Notes: a model not told the origin generated them from the letters alone. A stretch of DNA of 64,000 bases from Opeltia flavorubescens (GCA_000442125.1 KE546980.1:434001-498000), one strand, 5' to 3'; numbered from the stretch's first letter, positions 1 to 12,073 are shown. Numbers and translations: made by a program.

Positions 1-499
1 AACAAGAATCGGTCACGGGTGCCAAGTTATCACGCTTGCTCTGTGTCCCGAGGATACCGGGGAGATCGCCAGAGTGGGTGTCCGCTTCTCCTTCTGACAT
101 TATTAAGTGAGTGACCGTGATGGTTGGGTTGACGGTCTGCGTCACAAGGACCACTCCTACTGTTGTTTTGTAGGATGTTGGTACCGTCATCGTTGAGACG
201 ATGACGTTGGGACCAAAAGGAGTAGGAGACGAACGAACGGCGCGGGGAGGCAGAGGACGCGTAGGGATGGGAACCTTTTTATCTTCGTCCACACAAACCA
301 TCTCAGGCGGGCAGTTGTTGAACGGGAACGGAAGAATGGGTTCTACCATTGTTGGTATGACGGTCAGGACGGCGACCGTATGAGTGGACGTGGTGGTGAT
401 GGTGGCGGTGGTGAGGTGACGAGCCGCATCCTTGGTTATAGGGGAGCCAGTAACGATGGCAGCGACGATGAACACGATAAGAGCAAATATAGCACACAT
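1..499 (-). CDS. Secreted or surface hypothetical protein, C-terminus cut by window edge
   Basis: An open frame runs from an ATG at 499 to the window edge without a stop (166 codons seen). The N-terminus is hydrophobic (MCAIFALIVFIVAAIVTGSP), which reads as a signal peptide of about 18 residues. The mature part is rich in Thr, Val and Pro, with runs such as TATITTTSTHT and VTQTVNPTITVTH, typical of O-glycosylated fungal surface proteins. A short Cys pair (NNCPPEMVC) lies near residue 65. No domain is recognised. The upstream 500-600 interval is its likely promoter. The reading frame is convincing because Thr/Val periodicity continues throughout, but the full protein and any introns beyond the edge cannot be judged. 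Confidence 0.55.
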   Translation of the reverse strand, partial: MCAIFALIVFIVAAIVTGSPITKDAARHLTTATITTTSTHTVAVLTVIPTMVEPILPFPFNNCPPEMVCVDEDKKVPIPTRPLPPRAVRSSPTPFGPNVIVSTMTVPTSYKTTVGVVLVTQTVNPTITVTHLIMSEGEADTHSGDLPGILGTQSKRDNLAPVTDSC

Positions 500-3296
500 C
501 TTGACAGATTAGAAGTCGAGGTCACGGTTCAATGGACAGTAAGATGAGTGTGAAGTGAATTGGAAGTCAAAGGAAATGGCATGTGAACGGGAATTTATAC
601 CATTCAAATTTGATAGCTAAGGGACGCTTGAGTCTATGTGAGAGGGTTTCAACATAAGGAAATACCAACAACCAGAGATTGTGCTGGCAATACTCTCAGA
701 AATACCGATCTTCTAGCAAGATCTCAACCAAATTTCTCAAAACCAAAGCATTGTGTGAACATCAAAAGTGAAGCCAAGAATCACGTGTGAAAATCCATGG
801 CTTCCACGCGCAGCCCGTAAGTATCGGCTGGTACCGACCATTATAAACGTAGATTTTACGTTTAGTGAGCAATTGAGCCATGGAATGAGGAATTGGCCAT
901 AAAACCTTATGGAAACGGCCTCATGTTTCCATGTGGTGATTACAAGCTCGAAAGGAAAATAAACAAGAAACGTAAAGAATGAAGTACCAGGAAGTCTTCA
1001 ATATAAAGTCATTTCACGAGCGCATATACCAGACTTGACGTTGCCGGAGATCTGAAGGTAGTTTGGGTAATAGAGCAATGAATCCATCTGAGAAACGCTG
1101 TAACACTTCTAGCTGTGGTAGCGTAGTAAAAGAAATGCCACTCTTTTCGTACAAATCATAAAGCTATTTCGGCATGAGTTGAGCATCATGACCGAATTGA
1201 TAACAATATTGCGACTGGGCAAGCAACGTTTGAGCCGTGGTTGTAGAGCAATCACTTGTACCTCAACCTAATGATGATAAAACGCGGATAGCTTTCAACA
1301 GCGAGGACATGGTATCTCATCCCTGACAAAGATTGTTTTTCCGTAGGGCGTACTAGGGAGCCAAGCAAAGAGGCGATCACTGCAGGGTCTTAGGGTTTGT
1401 AGCCGCGCTGGCTCTCAGCCCGGCGGCTCTTTTTCGTGGCATGTGGTGGCGACTTGCCATTTCGCCGAATTCCGACAAGCTCAGTACCGAACGCGCATCT
1501 TACCAGACGGACCAAAGCTTGACCTGTTCATCACCTTCGGGTGCTCAGTACTCCATAGCGTCACCGTAGGGCGTTCATCTACCGAGGTCTCGAATCCTAT
1601 AGCCTGGCAACCACGGCTAGTGCTTGAAATGCTAGAGAATACGCCGCATTCTACGACGAATCCAGTACAAAGCCACGGGATAGGTGGGCTTGAAAGGGCT
1701 GCGGCCCGTACTCGTAACCTTCGCAGCTCACCCTTGTATATGGCAAGGCTGGTACATAGGAGATTATGTCTGTAGATGTGTCAGCCGACATACTCTTATT
1801 TGAACACGCACTGGAACATTAAAGTCTTGCTGAGTAATTGAGATTTTGGGTTGACGGAGTTTCTCGGTGAGAAAGCTATGCGCAATACCTTGTGTCGTCG
1901 TCGCCCTGACTACGTCGGTACTCACCGATAGTCCTGCCACTGTCATGCGTTAACCCTTGTTAACCTAATTCCACGGTTTCATCCACAAGGATCTTTGCTC
2001 CGTGCATTTTCTGTTTAGCGAAACAATGCAAACTTCTCGGCACGATCTTTACAAATTTTCCAGAGCTATACATGCAGCATCGGTCTGCCAGTCACTTTGT
2101 TGCGCTTACAATTCCCCTATCTCATCTGGCTCGTCGAATACGATTCTGTCAATCCTATCCCGGCATAGACCCGATCCATTCAGCACGCCAAGCAGGGTAC
2201 AAAATCCCGCATTCCTTCAGCACATGTACACGACACCGCAGGACAATGCCTTTGTCGCTTGTCGTAGCTGTTCTGGGCGGGCCGGCAGACCCGGTTGTCA
2301 AGGATCAGGAGGTCACTTGGTCAACGGACCAACAGCCTCGGAAATGACTGATTGTGGTGAAAGCATGGGATTGTTGTGAGTGGTATTCGGCGAATGTGGA
2401 TACGTGACGAAAGCCCGAATGTATCTTGCTGCAGAGATACGGATGGAGATAGCCTGGTAAGAGAACCAATGAAGCGTTCGTGGGGTACATGATAGTATAA
2501 GCGCTAAGCTTTTGCTAGTGTCCACCCCCGCCCGCCAACCTTGCCAACCACGCCAACCCACCGCTACGAATTGCTGATTCGAACACGACATGTGGCACCC
2601 ATGAACACCTCTTCGACCTCCTCCATCGCACGATCCAAGGCTCTTGGCCGGGTCAGAAGACCTTCAACCTACCACTTTCAGACAGCTGTCAAAGTGACGG
2701 TGACATCCTCTTGCCCCTTCGGAGACCTGCGGTTGCCAGCAAGAACACGTTTGGCGGTGTCCAGATCCACCCGCTTGACTACACGAGCTCAGCTAAATGG
2801 ATCTTCCTCTAGGATTCATGTGATTATTGCATTCGCCTGAAGCTACCATGCGGTATTGCTCCGCAGCCTTGCGTCGCTCGCTCTTCCAGCCTATCATTGG
2901 GCAAATTTAGAAATGAAGGACGGCTAAGGAGCAACCACTCCACCTACTGGTGTACTGGGAAATGTACTTTGCCCACACCCAGTGGAGCTACTCCAGACTT
3001 TTTCTTTGACTCTATTGATAGGACTATGCCAGGCACCGACCTATTCGTCTTCAGCCGTGCGGCCGGCCTGGATATCTGGTGGGTCCAGACTACCTCGCGA
3101 TCATTTCCTTTTCCCATGCATGCCGAGCAGCAATGCAGGGCGTCAGAGGTTGGAGCTCGAGCTACGGAGAGGGAGCTCCGTATTTTCTGCAAGATGCACA
3201 TAAACAGATGACTCCCGTCTCGTGGTTTCTCCCGATTCAAACTCAAGCATCTGCTTGATGCCATTCGTTTCACTCCATTGAGCAAGACAAATCGTG
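500..3296. other. Gene-poor stretch of about 2.8 kb
   Basis: Several open frames of 60-126 codons lie here on both strands, but none has a signal peptide, domain, repeated codon pattern or plausible splice partner. Base composition resembles the neighbouring intergenic DNA and there are no terminal repeats or transposase motifs. It contains the divergent promoters of the secreted protein at the left edge and of the oxidase on the right. I see nothing else that can be supported. Confidence 0.4.
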
Positions 3297-3302
3297 TATA
3301 AA
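3297..3302 (+). promoter_or_regulatory. Candidate TATA box of the WSC/glyoxal oxidase gene
   Basis: TATAAA, in an AT-rich context that continues as TATATC, lies 44 bases before the ATG at 3346. This suits a short 5' leader. It rests on sequence match and position only. Confidence 0.35.
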
Positions 3303-3345
3303 ATATATCAAAGCCTGTATCCATCTTTCCAGCTAGCCAACCAGA

Positions 3346-5844
3346 ATGGCTACTTCAGTCCTTCGTTCTGTTCTCGCCTCTCTGTTATCGTTGTCCTTGG
3401 TGCGTACTCTCATTTTCCACCACCGACTGGATTCTGGACGAATGCTCGTGTTGACTTGTATTAGGTCGTACCCACCAATGCAGCATCTCTGATCGTTAAG
3501 AGAGCCCCGACTCTTCCTTCCGGGTGGACATATCAAGGCTGTTATGTCGATGGCGTTAGTGGCCGCATCCTTGGAACACAGCAGCCGGACAGCGCGACTT
3601 TGACGGTCGAAAGCTGTGTAGCAAAATGTATCCAGCTCGGCTACAAAGTAGCTGGCATGGAATATAGCAGACAGTGTTTCTGCGATAATGCTCTAATCAA
3701 TGGTGGAAAAAAAGCAGCCGCCGATACTGAATGTAATACTCCTTGTGCAGGAAACAATGCAGAGGAATGCGGTGGAGGGAATCGCATGAGCATCTACTCG
3801 AATGGAGCCCTGGTAGTAAGGGGCATACCTGGGCCTCAAAAGACTGGTTTGCCAGGCTCTTGGCAATACCAAGGCTGCATCACGTAAGCAATACCCTGAT
3901 CTACCCCTTTTTGAATAACTTTCTGTATCTCGCGCTCACGCTTCCTTCACAGTGAAGGCAACGGCAAGCGGGTATGGAAATATCAGCTGATCTATCAAAC
4001 CACTAATTCGGCAACAACTTGCCTTACCCAATGCCAGAAGTTCGGGTATCAAGCTGCCGGCGTGGAGTACGGCGACGAGTGCTGTATGTACCACAATGCC
4101 TACCATGAATTGTCTGTTCTTGTCACTTACTTCCAATGTAGGGTGCGGAGATGCCGTGGATATCGCTGCAGCCGGTTCCACTGTCGCTCCAGAATCCGAT
4201 TGCAGCGTGACTTGCTCGGGTGACAGTCAATACCTGTGCGGTGGCGGCAACCGACTCTCTTGGTACCTGTGGAAAGGAACCCCACTCTACGTCTGGAATT
4301 ATCCTACTGGAGCAGCCGCTGGCCAGTATCAGCTCTTGATTGGTGGTGTCGTCGTTCCTCTTGTAACCACTCCTGGTGTCAATGGCAAATATACTTTTGT
4401 GGAGAAGTACGGAACAGGCCCGCCCAACTCGACAGGAGCATACGAACTCGACGTCTCTCAAATTGGCAATCCTAGCCTCGCATGGAGGACGATGCACGTC
4501 AAGACTGACGTCTTCTGCTCCGCCAGCATTACGCTTCCGGACAAGGTTGGACGCCAGATCAACATCGGAGGCTGGTCGGGCACATCAACTTTTGGTGTTA
4601 GACTCTACTGGCCGGATGGATCACCTGGCGTCCCAGGTGTTAACGACTGGCAAGAGAACGTCAATGAATTGTCTTTGCAGCAAGGTCGTTGGTATCCTAG
4701 TGCCATGGTCATGTCCAACGGCTCAATCCTGGTCGTGGGTGGTGAAACCGGTTCTAATGGCCCCCCTGTGCCAACGCTGGAGATCTTGCCCCGACCTGCT
4801 GGAGGAGGGACGCCTTTCATGGACTGGCTTCAGCGGACTGATCCAAACAATCTGTATCCCTTCCTCGCTGTTCTCCCATCTGGTGGCATCTTTGTCGCCT
4901 ACTATAATGAAGCTCGGATCCTCGATGAGCGCACATTCGCTACCACCAAAACACTCCCTAATATTCCTGGCTCGGTCAACAACGCAGGCGCAGGCCGCAC
5001 CTATCCTCTTGAGGGTACGGCAGTGCTGCTCCCTCAATACGCTCCTTTCACAGCCCCGCTCAATGTTTTGATCTGTGGAGGCTCCACTACCGGCGCTGCC
5101 ATTGCTGTCGATAACTGCGTCTCCACTACCCCAGAATCCGCGAACCCGCAATGGACCCTCGAACGCATGCCCTCCCAGCGCGTTATGACCTGCATGACCG
5201 CTCTTCCCGACGGCACATTTATGATCCTCAATGGCGCTCATCAAGGCGTCGCCGGTTTCGGTCTTGGCACTGATCCTAACCTTAATGCTCTCCTCTACGA
5301 CCCTAGTAAACCAATCAACCAACGCATCTCCATCATGGCCAACACCACCATCGCCCGCATGTATCATAGCGAAGCCATCCTTATGCAAGACGGCCGCGTC
5401 ATGGTTTCCGGTTCTGACCCGCAAGATGGAAAAAATCCCGAGGAATACCGCGTCGAGGTTTTCGTCCCGCCTTACCTCCTTTCTGGCCGCGCTCGCCCAT
5501 CCTTCACTATCGCGAATAAGAACTGGGCCTATGGCGCATCGATCCAGATCACCGCCACGCTCAGGAATGGTGGACCGGCCCGCGTGTCTCTCATGGGCGC
5601 CGAGTCGAGCACTCATGGCAATTCCATGGGCCAGAGGACTTTGTTCCCTGCTGTCAGCTGCGCGGGTACGACGTGCACCATCACGAGCCCGCCCAACGCG
5701 AGAGTTGCGCCACCAGGCTGGTATCAATGTTTTTTGCTGGATGGACCGACGCCGAGTTCGAGTACTTGGGTGAGGATTGGAGGTGATCCGGCTGGCTTGG
5801 GCAATTGGCCGAATTTCCCGGATTTCAAGAGACCTGGCGTGTGA
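3346..5844 (+). CDS. Secreted copper-radical oxidase (glyoxal oxidase type, AA5_1) with two N-terminal WSC domains
   Basis: Four exons fit: 3346-3399, 3465-3883, 3953-4083 and 4142-5844, giving 768 residues. A signal peptide (MATSVLRSVLASLLSLSL) leads into two cysteine-rich WSC carbohydrate-binding domains (about residues 35-130 and 140-225; both carry the CXGGGNRXS-type end). The rest is a glyoxal oxidase N-terminal seven-bladed propeller plus the C-terminal E-set domain. Radical-copper ligands are visible by family comparison: Cys in DVFCSAS, Tyr in GRWYPSA, Tyr-His in ARMYHSEA and the late His in SSTHGNSMG. Such enzymes oxidise small aldehydes and supply H2O2 to extracellular peroxidases. 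A TATA box lies just upstream. The large antisense open frame at 4723-5727 is a codon-bias shadow. Family call is firm; the substrate is not known. Confidence 0.92.
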
Positions 5845-6655
5845 ATATTTTGAACACTCGTTCGTTGTCTACCAAACTTTGACTTTAGGATTTGGCTTTC
5901 TGCCATGGACAGATGGGTGACTGGCGCTTTAGTTGCGAATTTTCCTTTCATAGGTGTGCATCACGCATGGATGGATGGATGGATGGGAACTCGAATGCAC
6001 TGATACGAGGGTAAATGGCTGATGACGGGCATTAAGGGGCACATTACAAAGGATGGGAAGGCATTAGCTGGGACCACGTACACAGACAGCAGTCGGTATA
6101 TAAAAACCTAATTTAATGTCTTTGTCAAACACAACCGTCCCAATAGTACTTTGATGTTCAAAAGCTTGAGATTCAACTAAATCACATCTCTCATTGTAGA
6201 AAGCAAGAACCAGTGTAAAGCCTCGCGACACGGTTGTCAACTTGAAAAGCTCAACATTTTAGAAAAAAAAATAAGTTTTGTGGTTTGATTCTCCTTCAAC
6301 AAACAGCCAAATTCACATGGTGAAACTGAACATTTTAACGTTCAGTAGCTTTATTTAGGCTGTCTATAAAGGTGGTGCGTTATGCGTGACTGTGGAAGAA
6401 ACTATGGAGAGATCTGGGGAAGGGGGGTTTTATACGGGATGTGAATGGAAGGGGATTTAAGCTCTTGGGACGGAGGGTGAGTTGTTTAGGTAGTGGGTGA
6501 GGGAGAATAGTTGCGTTGGAGAAAGTTTGCAAGATTTCGACTCCGTAGACTGATGAATCGATGTTGAGATTGTGCCTGTGGTTGCTGTGGATGATCGTAG
6601 GCTAGGCTGTAAGGAATCAAAGTCAATGGAATCGTAACGTGCTCACTCATCTTCA
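5845..6655. other. Intergenic region between convergent genes
   Basis: The oxidase and the VMS1 gene converge on this 811-base stretch, so it should hold both 3' ends. It carries an AT-rich patch near 6100-6360 and a short ATGG microsatellite. No coding signal is seen. Confidence 0.5.
5967..5986. repeat. (ATGG)5 microsatellite
   Basis: Five perfect copies of the tetramer ATGG lie about 120 bases past the oxidase stop codon. This is an ordinary simple repeat. Confidence 0.8.
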
Positions 6656-8693
6656 TCATCGTCCCGCACCACTCCCCAACCCACCCCTCTTCATCCTCTC
6701 CTCCGCCGCCCTAGCTCTCCTCTCCCTCTCCAACCTCACCCTCATTTCAGCCGTCAACCCCCTCGCCTCCTCTTCCCTTTTCTCCGCCCCTGTCTTCTCT
6801 ACCCCTAGCGCCCTCCCTAAACCCTTCCCGCCCTTTGCTCCTCCATCCGCAACCCCCTTCGCGGCATCCTCCTTCCTCAGCCTCTCCTCTTCCGCCTTCC
6901 TCCTCTCCTTCTCCTTTTCCTCAGCCTCAGCTTTCTCTTTCAGATCTCTCTCTTCTTTCTCCCTCCTTGACAAGCCCTTAGGTACTCCCACAGCATCCCA
7001 ATCCCATCTCTCCTCCCCGAGCTCTGAGCGCGCAAAGCGGAAGGCGTCGCGCGTGCTTCTATTGCCGGAGAGTTCGAATGCGGTTTTGCCATGGCCGTTG
7101 TGGAGAGTAGGGTTTGCGCCTGCTTGGAGTAGGAGGGCCAGGACGACGGCAGGGGAATTGGAGCTAGCGGCTAGATGGAGAGGGTAAGGGGCGTGGTGGT
7201 TGGGTTGTGCGGAGGGGGGATGGAAGGGAAAATCTGGGGAGAGGGAGTTGGAAGAGAGGTAGGAGAGGAGGGCAGGGACTTTTGAACGGCGGATCAGGGC
7301 TTGAAGTTGAGAGGTGTGGAGGAGGAGGGATTCCTCTTCCTTTGACGGTTGTGGCGGAGGGGGTTTGGACTGTGTCGGTGGTGGGGCGGATTTCTGCTGT
7401 GATTCGGAGGCAGAGGCGGCAGCTAAGGCCGCCTCGTCGACTTCGCTAACCTTGACTCTTGTGAGTTCCACGAAAGAGCGCATGAGCTCAGCTTGGGTAG
7501 CACGGCGAGTGCTGAACGGGAAGCCCCGATTGCGGGAATCGTTGTGGTGAAGGACTTGGCCGTCGTAGGGACCGAAGAGTGTTCTTCTGTTCGAGCTGCC
7601 CGTTGCTCGGACAAAGATCAGTTGCGATTTGTCGATAAGGGCTTTCCATTCTGTGAGTAGGGCACGGATTTCTGACTCCAGAGCGGCCTCATTGTATCTT
7701 CGGATCGAAGCACCAGCTGAATGTGCAGCACCTTTGGCAGAGTCGTTGGATGATTGCGCTCCACCTTGTTTTCGCCTTGTTGTATAACGATGGAAGGTTT
7801 TGTGGGCTTTCACCATAGCTTGTCGTTCCTCTACGCCTGTAGATCTCTTGCCCTGTTTGGGTGCGAGAGAGACAATCATACCGGCGAAATGGCCGCCACC
7901 AACCATACACAGGAATATTTGTGGACTGGTCATCGTCAAAGGAAGTGGCACGCCATTAGAACCGTCCGCAGGAGCTTTAGAGGGTACAGGCGTCAGTTGC
8001 TTATTGCGGAGGACTTCGGCCATGTCGGGTTTTTCTTCCTGCTCTGCGACAGTAAAAATGGCTCTGTATACACCCAGAGACGTATTAGAAGGTAGTAAGG
8101 TCGATGAGAACCACACCAATGGTGGCTTGCCGGCTCCTCGTTTCCGTTTCTTGGATGTCGAAAAGTCGTTAAGTGGCTCTGCTTCAGGATGTCCAATCCT
8201 AGCTTGTTTCTTGAGGAGAGCTGCCAAAGTTGACTCCTTCTGATCCTCTGGATCATCATCCTCAGAAGTAGATGCATCAGATCCCGATAAACTCTCGTTG
8301 AGCTCGTCCACGAGTTTTTCAAATTCAATCTCGGTCACCGGCTTATTCCCTTGGAGATTTTGCTTCAGGTTGTATCCATGCCAATCCGACCTGACATGCT
8401 GCCGCTGGTCTTGGACGGTGGTATGTTTAACGCCACAAAGAACACAGCTTGTCGAGGCCGTCTTATGTTCCTTAATATCGCCATTTTGATCGACAAGAAG
8501 ATCTTTCTGAGACTCAGAGGGGGTGTCAACAGAGGCAGGTTGCGAGTTGGAATCTTTAGCTTGAATGGTGTTCAAGATTTCTTGCGGAAGATCAAAGACT
8601 GAACCAATCTCAGCAAGTCAGACGATAAAGTTGTCTCATCGATCACTTGCCGTACAATGGTCTCTTCAGAAGCTGCTCCTTGTAATCGGTCAT
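6656..8693 (-). CDS. VMS1: Vms1/ANKZF1-type peptidyl-tRNA hydrolase of ribosome quality control
   Basis: Two exons, 8693-8651 and 8598-6656, give 661 residues; the intron starts with GC rather than GT. The join restores the family N-terminus LLKRPLYVFDLP. Domains in order: C2H2-like zinc finger (CVLCGVKHTTVQDQRQHVRS, about residues 63-82); the VLRF1 release-factor-like domain, with MVGGGHFAGMIVSL and the glutamine loop TRRKQGGAQ; ankyrin repeats near residues 430-510 (LHLAASSNSPAVVLALLLQA); a charged coiled coil; and a C-terminal VIM motif for Cdc48/p97 (RERRARAAEERMKR). In yeast Vms1 releases nascent chains from stalled 60S subunits and protects mitochondria. All hallmark parts are present. 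It converges with the oxidase gene and is followed upstream by the BAR-SH3 gene. Confidence 0.93.
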
Positions 8694-9014
8694 TCTGTAT
8701 TAAGTTTGTTGTTAGCACTTAAGCTTGTCTAGAGTCATCAACCTCCAGAGCTTATCAAGATAACAAATGACGTAGGATAGTGGACGAAACGGCAAGCTAA
8801 GCACAAAAAGCTTCATGCTCCGACCTCTCTGCAATTGAGCAGACTGTATGTTTTACACATTTTCATATGGCCTTTCATAGCACAAATTTGTGCTATGAAT
8901 GGTTGATCTTTCATTCCACGTGGTTAATATTAGCAAGAGCCGGGGCTGGAATAGATCGATAGCACATAATATACAACATTACATTCTCATGATTACTTTT
9001 CCAGTTTATGTTTA
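8694..9014. other. Intergenic region upstream of VMS1
   Basis: This 321-base stretch holds the VMS1 promoter and the 3' end of the BAR-SH3 gene. A short inverted repeat, ATAGCACAAATTTGTGCTAT, lies near 8876 and could be a hairpin or a palindromic protein-binding site. Nothing else is seen. Confidence 0.45.
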
Positions 9015-10621
9015 TCAAGTAGCCTGGCAGTAGTTTGCGGGAAAACTACCTTGGACGCCTCTCAGCTCCCCTTCCCACCAATCATCGGTACTATCGGTCT
9101 TCTTTACTACCCTGATCCGATCGCCCTCCCTAAACACCAGATCGCCTTGGCCTTGGCCTGCGAACTCATAAAGCGCTGTAACCCAAAGTTCTTGAGTTGA
9201 AGGCGACTTTTTCGGGGGAGGGGGCGGAGGTCGCTTTTTCGTCGCTGCTATTGATGCCATCGAGGACGAAGAAGGTTGTCTATCGCGCGAGAAATAGTCT
9301 GGGCGTGGACCAGCAGGAGCAAAGCTATTAGATAACTCCCCGGGAGAAGGACTGACGCCATTTGACGACGAGTAATTTGGCGTTGCGAGTGCGAGAGAAG
9401 TCTGCGAAGGGACAGAGGATATCCTCGGTCTTGTACTTGGATCTGGTGACGGAGGATCCGGTATTGCACTCGTTGCAGCTGGTGCTAATGGCTTGAGATG
9501 CGTAGACTGGCTGCTTGATCTTCGCTGGCCAATACCATTGCGGATATTTAGCCCAGAAATCGAATGTCCCTGATGATGATCCGCCAATTTCATCGGTTGG
9601 CGAACAGCCTTTCCAGTAGAGATACAGGCAAGCCCTGTCTCAACTTCCTTTTGAACAGGCCGGAAATCAGCATCCCATGACGCGATAATCTCTGTCATTG
9701 CTGGAGGAGGCGAAGGAAATCGTGCTTCGCCACAATACTCATGAAGAACAGTATAGCATTGGGCAAGAAGCGAGTTCTGCACCATTATCTGAGCCGCAAG
9801 AAGATTTGGCAGCAACGAAAACGCTGCGGTAATGACAGGCGGTAGGCGAGCCTTCAAATGGTCATCTGCAGCATTGTAGTCCTATGGCTCAACTATCAGC
9901 AAGCCCGTATTTTCGGTAGACGGGGCGTCCGATGCCGCAGCGGATCAACATGGAATTATAGCACGGACATAATGCCATACCTCTGATGCATAATGCAATT
10001 CTGTCTCAGCCTTGGCAAGCGCAGCATTGTCTTTGTCAGATCGCTTCATATTCTTTCTACCTTTGTCGACACGAGATTGGTATTTCTCGAAGTCCATCTG
10101 CTAGAGTCAGCGCCATTGGCGGTAAAGGATTCCGGGTTGTCGTACTTTCTTATCAGCTCTTCTCTTGATGGTCTTCTTCAATGGTTGTATATGATCCCTA
10201 GCGTCCATAGCCGGCTTGATGATCCTTGTATCGACCATGTTTACTTCGTCGAGAAGATCATCCTTCAACTCTGCATAAGCCTGTTGAAGCTTTACCGTAC
10301 GCAACATGATGAGTTTGGGCGTTTCTCGGGCTTCGTGGCCTTCGTTGGTCTCGCTGGACTCGACAATGGGCGAGTACAGGTCTTGGAAGTCGTAGGCAAG
10401 GCGCTGTTGCACGGTGAGGATGTCGATCCAGGAATCTCGCCATGCTTTGGAAGCCTCGATGATCTGAGTGCACATAAGATGATTGTTTTGTACGCCATAA
10501 TTATGAGAATACTTACCCGGGATAGCATCTTGTCTGCATCGTCGAAATCTTTGAGAAGGACTGCAACTTGCGATTCGTCGGCGGTTCTAGGCTTCCCAAA
10601 TCTTCTTTGAACGCTCTGCAT
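9015..10621 (-). CDS. BAR-SH3 domain protein (amphiphysin-like)
   Basis: Exons 10621-10517, 10463-10146, 10097-9981 and 9881-9015 join in phase to 468 residues. The first ~270 residues form a BAR domain: helical, rich in Lys/Glu, with IIEASKAWRDSW, PLKKTIKRRADKKMDFEKYQ and DNAALAKAETELHYASEDY. A proline/serine-rich linker follows (PPPPPPKKSPS at its end), then a C-terminal SH3 domain with ALYEFAGQGQGDLVF, DDWWEGEL and GSFPANYC. BAR dimers bend membranes at actin patches and endocytic sites; the SH3 domain recruits proline-rich actin regulators. It starts MQSVQRRFGK, which differs from the Rvs161/Rvs167 N-termini, so I take it as a third, filamentous-fungal BAR-SH3 paralogue rather than Rvs167 itself. 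Confidence 0.88.
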
Positions 10622-11224
10622 CTTGCTGTACGCTCAAAAGAATTGAGAAGGTAAACTTGCTCGGATATTGTTAAAGGCCATGCATGCCATACGGAGTATT
10701 TGCTCAGCACCTCCGTCATTCAATAGTCCCAAAATAGTTTGTTCCTTCGAGGCTCAACTGAACGCGAAGTGGGGGCGGCCAATGTCTTGGCTCGGCACAT
10801 CCTTCTGTGTTTCTTCGTTACTTCAACTTCCATCAGTCTTGATATCTCAATCAATTGAATAATACCTCCAGGTAGTTTACTCAATAAGATATTTGAATAG
10901 TTTGTGTGTAAGTTGTTGAAAGCCAGATTTTTGTGGGTAGTGTGAAACTCGCTGACTGCCGTACTTCTACCATAGCCCTGTGGATGTTTCTCACGCTATT
11001 TTAGGAGCTTAAAGAGCGGGAACGAGCGGAGTTCCCGCTTCACTCTCAAAGCCAACAGCACGACCTCTGGTCTTCTCTAAGACATTCGAACTCAATCACC
11101 TTCACGGTACCCACGCTCGTTTTCCCAAGCTTCTGCTTGCGCTTTCATCGATGAGAGTCTCGCTGTCTTTAATACGAAATTCTTCGCGTTTTCTCCAACA
11201 TTCGTTATACATTAGGTGACAAGG
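10622..11224. other. Shared divergent promoter region
   Basis: This 603-base stretch lies between the oppositely pointing BAR-SH3 and CFEM-like genes. The part nearest the CFEM-like gene is pyrimidine-rich, as in many fungal leaders. No ORF of note. Confidence 0.45.
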
Positions 11225-12073
11225 ATGAATCTTGTCCTGTTATCCATCTTCTGGGCCTTTTACGCTCCCCGAGCATTTGCTCAAGCTGCTGGTCAACCGA
11301 TCTTACCCTCGACTCTGCCTGCTTGTGCTCAGACTTGTCCAAACCTCATACAGGGCCAGAATGCCTGTATCGCCCCTGCGAACCCACCTCCCGGCGGCAC
11401 TTACGGTATACCATGCTTGTGTGCTTTCCCTCCTCTAGGTCCTTTGAAAGCCGATGCACCCGCACAATTGTGCGCGACCTGCTCGCCCACCGACAACGCG
11501 GCCATCCAGTCGTGGTACAAGGGGGCCTGTGGACTTAGCGGCGGGGCAGCACCTGGGGTTAATGGCCAGAACGGACAGACTTCGTCCACAACAACTCCAA
11601 CTTCAACTCTGTCTACCAAGGCGCCTGCGCCAACTATTAGTGGTGCTACTTCAACGGGCAACTCGGCCGATAGATCGAATACCCCGAATGGAAGTTGGTA
11701 GGTTTTGCCTCAGATGGTCTGTCGCATCGCGCACTGACATATTGTTAGGATGTCTACACACTGGAGATGGGTTGTAATGCTTATTATTCTCGCCCTGGGA
11801 CTGGTGGGCCTTGCTGTTGGTGGCGTTTATCTCCGCCGTTACATCCACCGCCGAAGGGATGCGCGCGAATTCAGTGTCAGTGGTCCACGTCAGGATCTAG
11901 AAACCTGGGGCCCAGGTCAGAGTGTTCATGATTTTGGTCCTGCTGCGGCGGGCAACGTCAACTCCAGTCAGGAGAAAGGCAAAGAGGCAGAGACGATTAT
12001 CAATGAAGAAACGACCAACGACAGAAGAAACAGTCGTCGATTAAAGAAAGATTGGCTACCAGGAAGAACGTGA
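11225..12073 (+). CDS. CFEM-like single-pass membrane protein
   Basis: Two exons, 11225-11697 and 11749-12073, give 265 residues. The ATG at 11225 opens a signal peptide (MNLVLLSIFWAFYAPRAFAQ). The ectodomain has eight cysteines in about 75 residues (PACAQTC, NAC, PCLC, LCATC, GAC), resembling the CFEM pattern although the spacing is not classic. A Ser/Thr/Pro stalk follows (TSSTTTPTSTLST), then one transmembrane helix (VVMLIILALGLVGLAVGGVYL) and a basic cytoplasmic tail starting RRYIHRRRDA. CFEM proteins act in haem or iron capture, surface sensing or as effectors; which applies here is unknown. The architecture of receptor-like ectodomain plus tail suggests a cell-surface sensor or anchor. 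Confidence 0.75.

Noticed and set aside
1580-1600. TCGAATCC, resembling a tRNA T-loop
   Set aside because: No matching acceptor stem, D-arm or anticodon arm could be found around it.
1443-1775. 110-codon frame
   Set aside because: No recognisable features, splice partner or signal peptide; overlaps other frames in a gene-poor region.
2944-3324. 126-codon minus-strand frame overlapping the oxidase promoter
   Set aside because: Runs through the TATA box region and has random-looking composition.
4723-5727. 334-codon minus-strand open frame
   Set aside because: It lies wholly inside the well-supported oxidase exon on the other strand; it reflects codon bias and shows no domain.
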